Shown here one piece after another: positions 56,301-64,000 of a stretch of DNA of 64,000 nt. The DNA comes from Limnomonas spitsbergensis (lineage: Eukaryota > Chlorophyta > Chlorophyceae > Chlamydomonadales). Within the stretch, counting starts at the first letter, position 1. The number at the start of each line of letters is the position of its first letter. The notes under the pieces are model-generated. The model saw only the letters and a list, made by a program, of their open reading frames with translations. It ran no database searches and was not told the origin of the DNA. The position numbers were made by a program, and so were the translations under genes. The stretch lies in assembly GCA_037349105.1 (NCBI GenBank), contig JAYJMM010000017.1, forward strand, positions 434,001 through 498,000. The letters are read 5' to 3'.

Positions 56301-59300
56301 AGCCTACGGCGGCAGCCCAAGCAGCATGGCTGGCCTCACCTGGGGCCTCTGGCAGGGAGCCTGTTTGTAGCTGATATGTAGCTGACTCGAGAAGAAAAAA
56401 ACGCTTGTGGGCGAAAGGAGGATGTCTTAGGCACTTGTTTGGCCACATCCACATATCCAGCGGAGCAGTCCCGGTGTGCTGCCCAGTATTTTTTTTCCGG
56501 CTACAAGTTCAACTTCGGCAGGCCGCCCAGCAGCCGTCACAGGCCCCATTGGGACCAAAATTGACCTGTGAATGGTGGCCAGCGCAGCATGGCTGGCCAC
56601 ACCTGGGTCCTCTGGCCAGAGGCTGGTGTGTAGCTGACATGTAGCTGAGTCACCAAAAATAAGCACTGGTGCTGCCAGCCCCGCCGCCTGGGCTGCCAGG
56701 CAGCGCCAGTGATGCTTTGATCCCAATTGGCCCTCCAGAGGCCGCCGGACTGCAACTGAAAGGTTGTCTAGTTAGCACTAGCAACAGCCCCAGATGTAGG
56801 GTCTGCAGAATGCTATTCGGTCCAACACTTTTTGCACTAAATCAGCCTTGACTGTGCCATTTTTCTTGCAAACAAAAACTTGCTTCTTCAGCCTCCGGTG
56901 TCCATCATGCCCTCATCAATGGCACCTGCCTGGTTGTGTGTCATTCACACTTCTGTACATCAGTACATGTTAGTCATTCACACTTCTGTACATCAGTACA
57001 TGTTAGTCATTTTCTGAACCCTGAGGGTCACAGCCTGAGAAAGTGTGTGCATGCGAATCCGATTGGCATATGTATATTGGGGCATGTGCGAGCAAGCGAT
57101 TCCTGCAAATGTGTGAATGCAAAGCCTGGGAGTGGGCGCGCGAGTGTGTGTCTGTGTGTGCACGCCTCGCAGCCTACTCGTCTTGATTGCCGCCTCGGTT
57201 TCAAAACAGTTTGTCTGCTTTAAATGAGTAGCCAAGGCCTGAGAGTGTGCTATCCTTTGTCTGCAGGCCTCGCAGCCTGCTAATTTTTGTCAACCCCGTC
57301 AGTGGATCCTGGCAGTCAAGAGAGGTGCGTGGGACAGGCAGACATGAACAAGACCCTCGCGCACATGGCCCATGAGGCTGGGACCCGTGTTACTTTTTTG
57401 ACAACGAGGCTGTCATCGGCAGGCCGCCCCGCGGCCGTCAGAGGACCCATCTGGACCAAACCTGGATTGGCGGCAGCCCAAGCAGCATGGCTGGCCCACG
57501 CCTGGGGCCTCTGGAGGGGAGCCTGCTTGTAGCTGATGTCATTACGTGATTGTGTACCTGACTCGCGAAAAAGAGGAATGCTGGCTGGGACGAGTCCTGT
57601 ACTGCCAGTGTTACTTTTTGGCTTCAAGTTCAACTGCAGCAGGCCGCCAAAGGCCCAATAAGAATCAAACCTGGACCGGCCTGCAACTAGTGGCAAGAGC
57701 AGCAAGGCTGGACACGAACGGGGCCTCCGGCCAGCGGCCTGTGTGTAGCTGACATGGAGCTGAGACACGAAACTGTCTGAAAGCCGCCTTTCGCCCCTGT
57801 GCCCGCAGCTCTGGAAGGCCCGCGCGGCCCCTGTGTTCCAGAAGGCTCGCATCCGCTGCACCGTGATCGAGACGCAACGCACGGGCCACGCCATTGAGGT
57901 CATCGCAGGCATGAAGGCGGAAGAGATGGAGCAGTACCAAGGCCTGGTGGCGGTTGGTGGCGACGGGCTCTTTCAGGTGGGGGGAGTATTTAGAGGGGTG
58001 TGTGTGTGTGTGTGGCTCAGACACATGTCAGCTACACAGCCGGAGTTAAACTTGTCGCCAAACAAATAAGCTCTGGGAGTGGAGGGACGGGTGTTAGCGT
58101 GGAATTTTTATCCCACTCGGCTAAAGGGATGCTCAAGACAGCAGGAAAGCACATGGCTGCTAGTTATTCCTTTGACAAGGGGGGAAGGTGGTATGATTTA
58201 GCAGTGTTTAGCAATGCCTGGTGGCGGTGATGTAGCTGACTTGCAGCCATGAGATAGGTAGTGCAAAGCTGCGCTCGACCCTGCAGGAGCTAGTGTTTGC
58301 GCTGATCAAGTGGTGGGTAGCTGTTCGCTGTTTGATTAATCTGAAGTGAAATGTAAGCACCCTGATAAAAAAACCTTGTCAAATATGGGATGAGGCTTTA
58401 GGCTAAACCCTCAACCCTGCATTAAAGCAGGAGCACCCTGAAACAAACATTGTTAACCATGGGATTAGGGTTACGCCTACACTTTTAACCCTGAATTGAA
58501 GCAGGAGCACCTTGATACAAACATTGTCAACCAAGGTTTAGGGTTAAGGCTTCACCCCTAACCCTGAAGTGAAGCAGGAGCACCCTGATAAATAAACATT
58601 GCCAACCATGTTTCCATATTCAGGAGCTAGTAATTGGGCTGGTCAAGCAGCGAGGAGCGGGTATGTCCAAGGGAGGGCGCATGAGGGTGGGGCACATCCC
58701 CGGAGGCAGCACTGACGCAGTGGCCTACACGTGAGTGGGTGGGCAAGAGAGGGTGGTGAGGGTTCAGGGGGACACGTCTAGGATGCAGGGTTCCAAACCT
58801 GAATTGCATCCCGAGTAGATTGTGGGAGGTGACGCTGATGCTTTGACCTGCTCAACCGTTAACCCTGATGGCCTAGCTTTAACGGTCAAGTCCTGTCAGG
58901 CTGCATGGCATGCATTCTGGGGCATTGTGTCGCTTTTGTTCTAGACTCAGCTACATGTCAGGTACACTCTGACCTCTGGTTGGAAGGCAGAACTTCTGGT
59001 TCGCCTTGCTGCTTGGCCACCAGCCGAAAGCCGGTCCAGATTTGTTCCCAATCGGGCCTTCGGCAGCCCCGCGGCGGCCTGCCAAAGGTGGACTTGCAGC
59101 CCAAATTGTAACCAGACTCTGTGAAGGCCCTGTTTAACCCTCTACCTTCAACTCTACAAATCTTACATCAACCCGTAAATCCTCTCAGGCTGCATGACAA
59201 GCGGTCCGTTGAGGCCTTACCTAACCCATAATGGCTATCCCTTGTCCCTGAGTTCCTCGATTTGACCCCTCTCACGCTGCATGACACGCAGTCCGTGGAG

Positions 59301-62300
59301 GCCTTACTTTACCCTCTACGGCAATCCCTAAACCCTGAACCCTTCATCTAAGATCCTTACCTTGATCCCTCTCAGGCTGCACACCATGCAGTCCGTGGCG
59401 ACCTTGATTTACCCTTAACAGCAAACCATCAACCCTAACCCTCAACCCTTCCTTTGACCCCTCTCAGGCTCCATAACACGCGGTCTGTGGAGGCCGCCGC
59501 GCTGCACATCGCTTTAGGGGACCGGCAGATGCTGGATGTGGCTCGTGTCGACGCTCAGGTAGGGAATGGTGTTGGAGCAGATCTGGGGGGCTGGCAGGTG
59601 CTGGATGTGGCTTGTGTGGATGCTCAGGTGGGGAAGTGTGGGAGCAGATCTGGGGGAGCTCACAGATCTGGGGGGCTTGCAGGTGCTGGATGTGGTTCGC
59701 GGGGACGCGCAGGTGGGGAACGGTGTCGGATCAGATCTGGGAGATCTCTCAGACCTGGGGGGCTGGCAGGTGCTGCATGTGGCTCGTGTTGATGCTCAGG
59801 TGGGGAAAGTGTGGGAACAGATCTGGGAGATCTCTCAGGTCTGGGGAGTTGGTAGGTGCTGGATGTGGCTCGTGTGGACACCCAAGTGAGCGGAAATATC
59901 TTACCAGGGGATGCGGGATATGTTTTATTATTTTATTCATTGGCAGCTGTACATCTAAAAAGCCGGCAAGTTATGGATGTCGCTCAATTGCGGTGTGCAC
60001 AGTTTTGCATGTTTTTATCAGGGGAAGTTGATATAGCAAGTTGTTTGTTGTAGATTGACAGTTTGTAGATCAGGCAGGCCCTCTGCGCTGCGCTGCCTCT
60101 GGCCTGCCTACCCGCCTTTTTGCCGCCAAGGTTCCTGTACACAACAGACAGTGGGAGGCGACATAGGTACCGTTATGACTAACTTGGATGATAATGACAA
60201 GAACCGTCACGGTATCCACGATGATTCATAAGGATATTCACGATGACTGATGAGGGTATCCACGATGATTCATAAGGATATTCACGATGACTGATGAGGG
60301 TGTTCACGATGATTCATAAGGATATTCACGATGACTGATGAGGGTGTTCACGATGATTCATAAGGATATTCACGATGACTGATGAGGGTGTTCACGATGA
60401 TTCATAAGGATATTCACGATGACTGATGAGGGTGTTCACGATGATTCATAAGGATATTCACGATGACTGATGAGGGTGTTCACGATGTCAAATTAGGGTT
60501 TCCAAATGAATTGTGTGCACCATTTGTGGATACCATGATTCAGAATCACAAGGGTGCAGTCTGCGGCTCGGAGGCTGCTGGATGTCTTACTGAATGCAGG
60601 CAGTCTGACAGCCCTCATCCGCCTCACACATGTTCACACATGTTCACACTTCTTCATACGCATGCAGGACGGGTCTCATCGGCACTTTGTGTGTCAGGCT
60701 GCGTACGGCTTCCTCGGGGATGTCATGAAGTTCAGCGAGGGGCTGCGCATGCTAGGACCAAGCAGGTATGGGGGAACTGGGGGGGGTGGGGAGAGCAGGT
60801 ATGGACACTGGGGGGGAGGCTGCGCATGCTAGGACCAAGCAGCAGGTATGGGGAAGTGTGGGGGGAGAGGCAGGTGCATGTTGGTATGCCTAGAAGGTAT
60901 GCATACAGCGTGACTGAGTGGAGTTGGAGGGTTATCCTAGGACCAAGCAGGTATGGGGGCTGGGGGGGAGAGGGGCGCCTGATGGGATCAAGCAGTATGA
61001 AGACTAGAGGAGGACAGGTGTGTGTGGGGGGGCTTTCAGGAAACCTCCTCGTGTGTAGTTTGTCTTGTCATCTAGAATGTAGTGACCTCACACGCACACT
61101 GTAGACTATGCTTATTCTTCTGTTATTTGCCACACATGCCGAAGGCTGATATGTACCACTGACTCGTAGCCAGAGGACCCTGAAATAAACAATGTCCTTG
61201 ACGTCTGCGTTTGTTGCAAGCATGACCCCCCTCCGTCTGAAGCTGATTTATAGCTGAATCATGCTTTGATAGATCGTCCTGTTGTGTTTGTTGCAGGTAT
61301 GAAACCTCCGTATGTAGCTGATTTGTAGCTGAATCACGCTATACGAGATCGTCCTGTTGCGTTTGTTGCAGGTATGACCTCTCCGGCGCGCTGAAGTACT
61401 TGCAGCTCAAGTCGTACCGCATGCTGATCAGCTACCAGTCCGCCTCTGACACGCGGCTTGACACGGTGTGTGCAGTACAGAATGCTCTGGCATAGTGGAA
61501 TGCTATCGGCAGGAAGGGGGCAAAATGCACTCTGCGGAGCAGCAGTGCATGTCCCTAAACCATTCTGCATGACAAATGGTTGGACATCCAAACAGGGCGC
61601 TGGACACAAGATACCGGGCGGTACTAGTGATTCTTTTATCTGACTCGGCTACATGTCAGCTACAATCCGGCCTCGGGCCTGTGACCCCAATTCTGGCCAG
61701 CCATGCTGCTTTGGCCACCAGTTGTAGGCTGGTCACGGTTGGTCCAAATTGGGCCTAAGGCGGCCGCTGGGCGGCCTGTTGATGGTGGATATGTGGCAGA
61801 AAAAAGAATCACTGGGCGGTACCTGGCCCGGGCTACGTGTACGCTGCCAATCGTGTTTGAAACCTGAAGGAGGCACTTCTTTGTACATCATATGACACTA
61901 AGGCCGCCATGGCTGCCCAAAGACCCCCTCTAACAGCGGCAACAGGGTACGTTGCTCTAGCATGACGAATATCTGGTTGGGAAACAAAAACGGGCCCGGG
62001 AAACACATACCGACACAGTGGTGCAAGATGTCCAGTATTGTTTTTGGTTCTTAAGTTTAAAAAATTAAGGCGGTACTTCATTGTACATCGTGGTAACAAG
62101 GCCGCCATGGCTGACGAAAGATCCCACCCCCCCACCAGCATCGGGCAGCATAAGTCCCCGGCCCTGAGCATGTGCATTAGAAAAGCCAGACACCGAATGC
62201 TGGCACGTTGCCCCCCTCCGCTTGTCTGCCGCCCCCCACCCCGCTGGAGTCCATCCGGCATGCCAGTGTGGCTCTTCACCCCGGCTGATGCTTAGCCTCG

Positions 62301-64000
62301 GGCCTCCCCTTGTACCCTGCTTTCTTCACCCCCCCTGATTTCCTCAACCCCTCTGATTTCCTCCTCCAGATCTGTGCGCACCGCTGCCACACCTGCAACG
62401 AGGCTGGAAACATTGTGTCCCTGCCCATGGCGTCTGACGCCGCCAACACGTTCCTGACCCCGGCAAAAGTAGCGGCAGCAGCGGCGGCTGGCAAGGCGGC
62501 CGGCAAGGCAGCAACTGCTGTCCCGCCTACTCAAGGCTCAAGCAGCAGCAGCAGCAGTAGGAGCAGCAGGAGTAGCGACGACGAGGGGAAGTTAGTGGCT
62601 AAGCAGCAGCCGGGCCAGCAGCGGGCCGCTGAGACGTTGCCGACGCCGCTTCTGTCAAGCACGACGGGGAAGAGCGACGAGCAGCAGCCGGGCGACGGAG
62701 CGGCAGCCGGGCGGTGGCAGTCGGGCGCCAGCGCGAAGACGGCGGGCGGGGCGGGAGCAGCTGCTGCGGCAGCAGCGGACGGTCCGGACGGCGTTGGGGA
62801 GCACAGCAGCAGAGACGAGGGCGGGGGCGCGTGGACATCGCTTGAGGGGGAGTTCATTTCGGTCATGTCTGTTGTGACGCCTTGCCGCAGCGATAAGAGC
62901 AAAAAAGGTGAGCCACCTGGCAGGCCACGGGGGGCAAGCCTCGAGTCTATGTGATGGGAGCTGGGTAGGGTTGACATGCAAGTCTTTGCAAGTGGACATG
63001 CATTTGTTTTTCCTTTTTTTAGTTTTAGGGTTAAGAGTTTTAGGTTTTTAGGTTTTTTTTTACAGTTCTCTGAAATTATTGAGATTGTACCTTGTTCATT
63101 CTTGAGGTTGAATCTCTGGACCCCCTGCTCTAGATGAGCTTGAGGTAGATGATCAGCTACCAGTCCGCGTACCACCACCAAAAGCGCACCAGCCACCAAG
63201 GAAGGAGCGGCAGGTCCGGGTAAATATTCATTTGTTGAATGGTAGCTCACCTGGTGCTACGGCCGAACGGGTGGCTTCCTTAATCCGCGCGTCAGGGCGA
63301 ATCGTTTATTCATTTGTTTTGAAGGTCAGTGGGGCAGGTCTGAGGTGCAGCCTCTGGATAAGCTCTCGATGTGGCGCCAGGGCCCTTGCCCGTGCCCCAT
63401 TCCCTCTGCATTGAGCTGCCCGTGCCCCTGTTCGGTTCCCAAGGCCATCGAGATGACTGGGCAACCGTCAGACGCTTTCCCGCCCATCCTGCAGGTCGGC
63501 ACACACAAAATGCGACTCATGCCCGGCTGCCCGCTCAGTGACGCATTTCCTGCCCAGTAATGCTTGTCCCAAACGTCCCCTGCCCACAGCGTATCTGCAT
63601 GTACCTGATCCTCTTGCGGAAATAACACCCTTCTAGTACCGGTGCACATCGAATATTTCCTTGTTGAAAAAACGAACGCTTTCCAATCTCCATGCGTGGG
63701 GACAAGGCACGCATGGAAAGCGTTCGTTTTTTGTCTTGTCCCCACCTGTCACTCGGCGGACGGGCACATGTATGCGTACCCCATCTCCGTGCAGAAGTGC
63801 AACCTGTCCACAGTGCACCGAATCTTTCCTTGTTAATCAAGCAAGAACCCTGTTCCATGCCTGCAGGTCTTGTCCCCACTGGGCACCTTGCGGATGGGCG
63901 CATGCATGGGCACCTCATCCTCGTGTTGTTGCGGAAGTGCAACCTGTCCACAGTACACTGAATCTTTCCTTGTTAATAAAGCAAGAACCCTGTTCCATGC
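53330..64000 (+). CDS. Ceramide kinase-like lipid kinase (partial, runs off right edge)
   Basis: Phosphorylates ceramide or a related sphingoid lipid using ATP, by family. Exons: 53330-53453, 54798-54874, 55261-55359 (GC donor), 56152-56204, 57267-57324, 57809-57976, 58624-58730, 59468-59558, 60668-60765, 61372-61465, 62370-62907, then a phase-compatible 3' exon from 63867. Residues 1-118 are PH-like (DFPFTIYSLEREKGK, AKEWVVAIN). The DAGK-type catalytic domain starts PRSLLIFVNPVSGSWQSRE, with VGGDGLFQE (GGDG at 187-190), HIPGGSTDAVAY (219-224), AAYGFLGDVMKFSE and RYDLSGALKYL. C325, C329 and C332 form the CxxxCxxC motif typical of ceramide kinase. An Ala/Ser/Gly-rich insert (about 350-470) follows, then EGEFISVMSVVTP and GHLADGRMHGHLILVLLRKC. 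Start is the first in-frame Met after a stop. Introns hold exon-end copies and many dispersed elements. Confidence 0.85.
53785..53973 (+). repeat. Dispersed element copy, CERK intron 1
   Basis: Core GCAGGCCACTGGGCAGCCGC and a GTGTAGCTGAGCTGTGGCTG end; contains a ~30-base insertion relative to other copies. Confidence 0.65.
54294..54452 (+). repeat. Dispersed element copy, CERK intron 1
   Basis: Near full length: CGGCTACAAGCTCAACTTTG start, GGGACCAAACCTGGACCGGC core, GTAGCTGACATGTAGCTTAG end. Confidence 0.85.
55381..55582 (-). repeat. Dispersed element copies (reverse), CERK intron 3
   Basis: A short end fragment (TTCAGCTACATTTCAGCTAC, 55381) is followed by a larger reverse copy from 55470 (TTCAGCTACATCCCAGC, then TGCTGCTTGGGCCACCGGC). 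Confidence 0.65.
55666..55828 (-). repeat. Dispersed element copy (reverse), CERK intron 3
   Basis: Full-length reverse copy: GACTCAGCTACATGTCAGGT start, CTGCTTTGGCCACCAGCTGT core, AAATTTGTAGCTGG end. Confidence 0.85.
56228..56388 (+). repeat. Dispersed element copy, CERK intron 4
   Basis: Begins 24 bases after the exon 4 donor, with GCAGGCCGCCCCGTGGCCGT core and GTAGCTGATATGTAGCTGAC end. Confidence 0.8.
56498..56652 (+). repeat. Dispersed element copy, CERK intron 4
   Basis: Best-preserved copy: CGGCTACAAGTTCAACTTCG start, GTAGCTGACATGTAGCTGAG end, 155 bases. Confidence 0.9.
57115..57195 (+). repeat. Upstream copy of CERK exon 5 acceptor region
   Basis: GCCTCGCAGCCTACTCGTCT here mirrors exon 5's GCCTCGCAGCCTGCTAATTT ~110 bases later, with similar preceding sequence (AAGCCTGGGAGTG versus AAGGCCTGAGAGTG). 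This copy has no AG acceptor. Confidence 0.75.
57400..57565 (+). repeat. Dispersed element copy, CERK intron 5
   Basis: GGCAGGCCGCCCCGCGGCCG core and TTGTAGCTGATGTCATTACG end; internally shortened. Confidence 0.75.
57618..57768 (+). repeat. Dispersed element copy, CERK intron 5
   Basis: GGCTTCAAGTTCAACTGCAG start, AATCAAACCTGGACCGGCCT core, GTAGCTGACATGGAGCTGAG end. It ends about 40 bases before the exon 6 acceptor at 57808. Confidence 0.85.
58287..58620 (+). repeat. Copy of CERK exon 7 start and intronic tandem units
   Basis: CCCTGCAG then GAGCTAGTGTTTGCGCTGAT (58287) copies the start of exon 7 (GAGCTAGTAATTGGGCTGGT, 58624). Between them lie three to four ~70-base units of GAAGCAGGAGCACCCTGATA with AAACATTGTCAACCATGG and TTAGGGTT. 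Confidence 0.88.
58944..59108 (-). repeat. Dispersed element copy (reverse), CERK intron 7
   Basis: GACTCAGCTACATGTCAGGT start with GCTGCTTGGCCACCAGCC core; the far end is eroded. Confidence 0.8.
59175..59467 (+). repeat. Three copies of CERK exon 8 start
   Basis: The acceptor and first ~30 bases of exon 8 (CCCTCTCAGGCTCCATAACA then CGCGGTCTGTGGAGGCC) recur at about 59185, 59271 and 59371 as CTCTCAGGCTGCATGACA-type units ending in GAGGCCTTAC or GCGACCTTGA. Two of the three keep the CTCTCAG acceptor; one has CTCTCACG. Confidence 0.92.
59525..59890 (+). repeat. Five copies of CERK exon 8 end plus donor
   Basis: CAGATGCTGGATGTGGCTCG then TGTCGACGCTCAGGT ends at 59558. Copies end at 59627, 59712, 59799 and 59885 (steps 69, 85, 87, 86). 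The first alternative donor, GGTGGGGAAG at 59628, is 69 bases on and in frame. AGATCTGGGGG or AGATCTGGGAGATC separates units. Confidence 0.93.
60207..60487 (+). repeat. 44-base tandem repeat in CERK intron 8
   Basis: At least six near-identical units of TTCATAAGGATATTCACGAT followed by GACTGATGAGGGTGTTCACGATGA-type sequence. There is no spacer diversity, so it is a satellite-like array and not CRISPR. Confidence 0.95.
60745..60985 (+). repeat. Copies of CERK exon 9 end plus donor
   Basis: GCTGCGCATGCTAGGACCAA then GCAGGTATGGGG ends at 60765. The same string recurs near 60810-60850 and, shorter, near 60935-60955 (CCTAGGACCAAGCAGGTATG) with GGTATGGG donors intact. Confidence 0.92.
61222..61371 (+). 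repeat. Duplicated acceptor region of CERK exon 10
   Basis: Two ~70-base units of TAGCTGAATCATGCTTTGAT, GATCGTCCTGTTG and GTTTGTTGCAGGTATGA. The upstream copy (CAG at 61295-61297) has the same TTGCAGGTATGA but then diverges into CCTCCGTATG. Confidence 0.9.
61642..61800 (-). repeat. Dispersed element copy (reverse), CERK intron 10
   Basis: GACTCGGCTACATGTCAGCT start and CATGCTGCTTTGGCCACCAG core. Confidence 0.82.
61855..62125 (+). repeat. Two diverged copies of a ~70-base segment
   Basis: GGAGGCACTTCTTTGTACAT...AAGGCCGCCATGGCTG at 61868-61916 and GGCGGTACTTCATTGTACAT...AAGGCCGCCATGGCTG at 62068-62113. Intronic; no function seen. Confidence 0.7.
63480..63866 (+). repeat. Decayed copies of the 3' CERK exon
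   Basis: The segment TGCAGGTCTTGTCCCCACTG ... GCGGAAGTGCAACCTGTCCA at 63862-63956 is preceded by a copy at about 63728-63835 (GCACATGTATGCGTACCCC; AAGTGCAACCTGTCCACAGT) and an older one near 63585-63660 (TGCATGTACCTGATCCTCTT). A GAACCCTGTTCCATGC block ends two units and also ends the window, so the array continues. Confidence 0.85.
63667..63734. repeat. Fold-back inverted repeat
   Basis: AAAAACGAACGCTTTCC (left) pairs with GGAAAGCGTTCGTTTTT (right), and CATGCGTG pairs with CACGCATG. The loop is about nine bases and a six-base bulge lies in the left arm. It sits between the first and second copies of the 3' CERK exon. Confidence 0.88.

Noticed and set aside
60207..60487. CRISPR-like array
   Set aside because: Units are contiguous 44-base tandem repeats without unique spacers, inside a eukaryotic intron.
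1..64000. tRNA, rRNA or bacterial operon features
   Set aside because: None seen; splice structure and repeats indicate nuclear eukaryotic DNA.

Overview
The window is nuclear DNA of a green alga of the volvocine group (Chlamydomonadales). Two genes have the pherophorin layout: signal peptide, cysteine-rich domain, long Pro-rich rod, second cysteine-rich domain. This family makes extracellular matrix in that group. Genes are split into short exons with GT-AG introns (two look GC-AG), GC-rich codons and repeat-laden introns. Telomere-like CCCTAAA motifs recur inside introns. The species cannot be named from the sequence.

Layout. 0.6-1.55 kb: CTG-rich and GGCA-rich minisatellites. 2.9-6.2 kb (+): a three-exon gene for an unrecognised, disordered protein carrying six spaced copies of a basic/proline motif. 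8.7-15.3 kb (+): pherophorin A, nine exons. 18-20 kb: retroelement-like debris and a short inverted-repeat element. 20.8-25.5 kb (+): pherophorin B, a paralogue with the same intron positions, phases and mostly the same exon lengths, but with a one-base frame disturbance in its Pro-rich rod. 25.5-29.7 kb: no firm gene. 29.7-34.2 kb (-): a 1498-codon retrotransposon Gag with a CCHC zinc knuckle and a protease-like tail, with no reverse transcriptase beside it. 36.3-48.2 kb (+): a 13-exon gene whose C-terminal half is an EDR2-C/DUF1336 domain. 49-50 kb: a broken intronless gene. 52 kb (-): a LINE reverse-transcriptase relic. 53.3 kb to the right edge (+): a ceramide-kinase-like gene with GGDG, PGGSTD and CxxxCxxC motifs, continuing beyond the window.

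The most unusual feature cuts across genes. In both pherophorins, the EDR2-C gene and the ceramide kinase gene, many introns contain tandem, decaying copies of the end of the neighbouring exon together with its splice site. Acceptor-side copies stack upstream of an exon and donor-side copies stack downstream, typically 2-6 copies with an 85-140 bp period. This explains most of the intron length and creates many duplicate splice sites, some in frame. A second layer is a dispersed ~155 bp element (ends rich in GTAGCTGA/CAGCTACA), especially dense in the ceramide kinase introns.

The exon models below were built by hand from splice consensus, phase continuity and family similarity. Protein-family calls rest on recognised motifs, not on searches.
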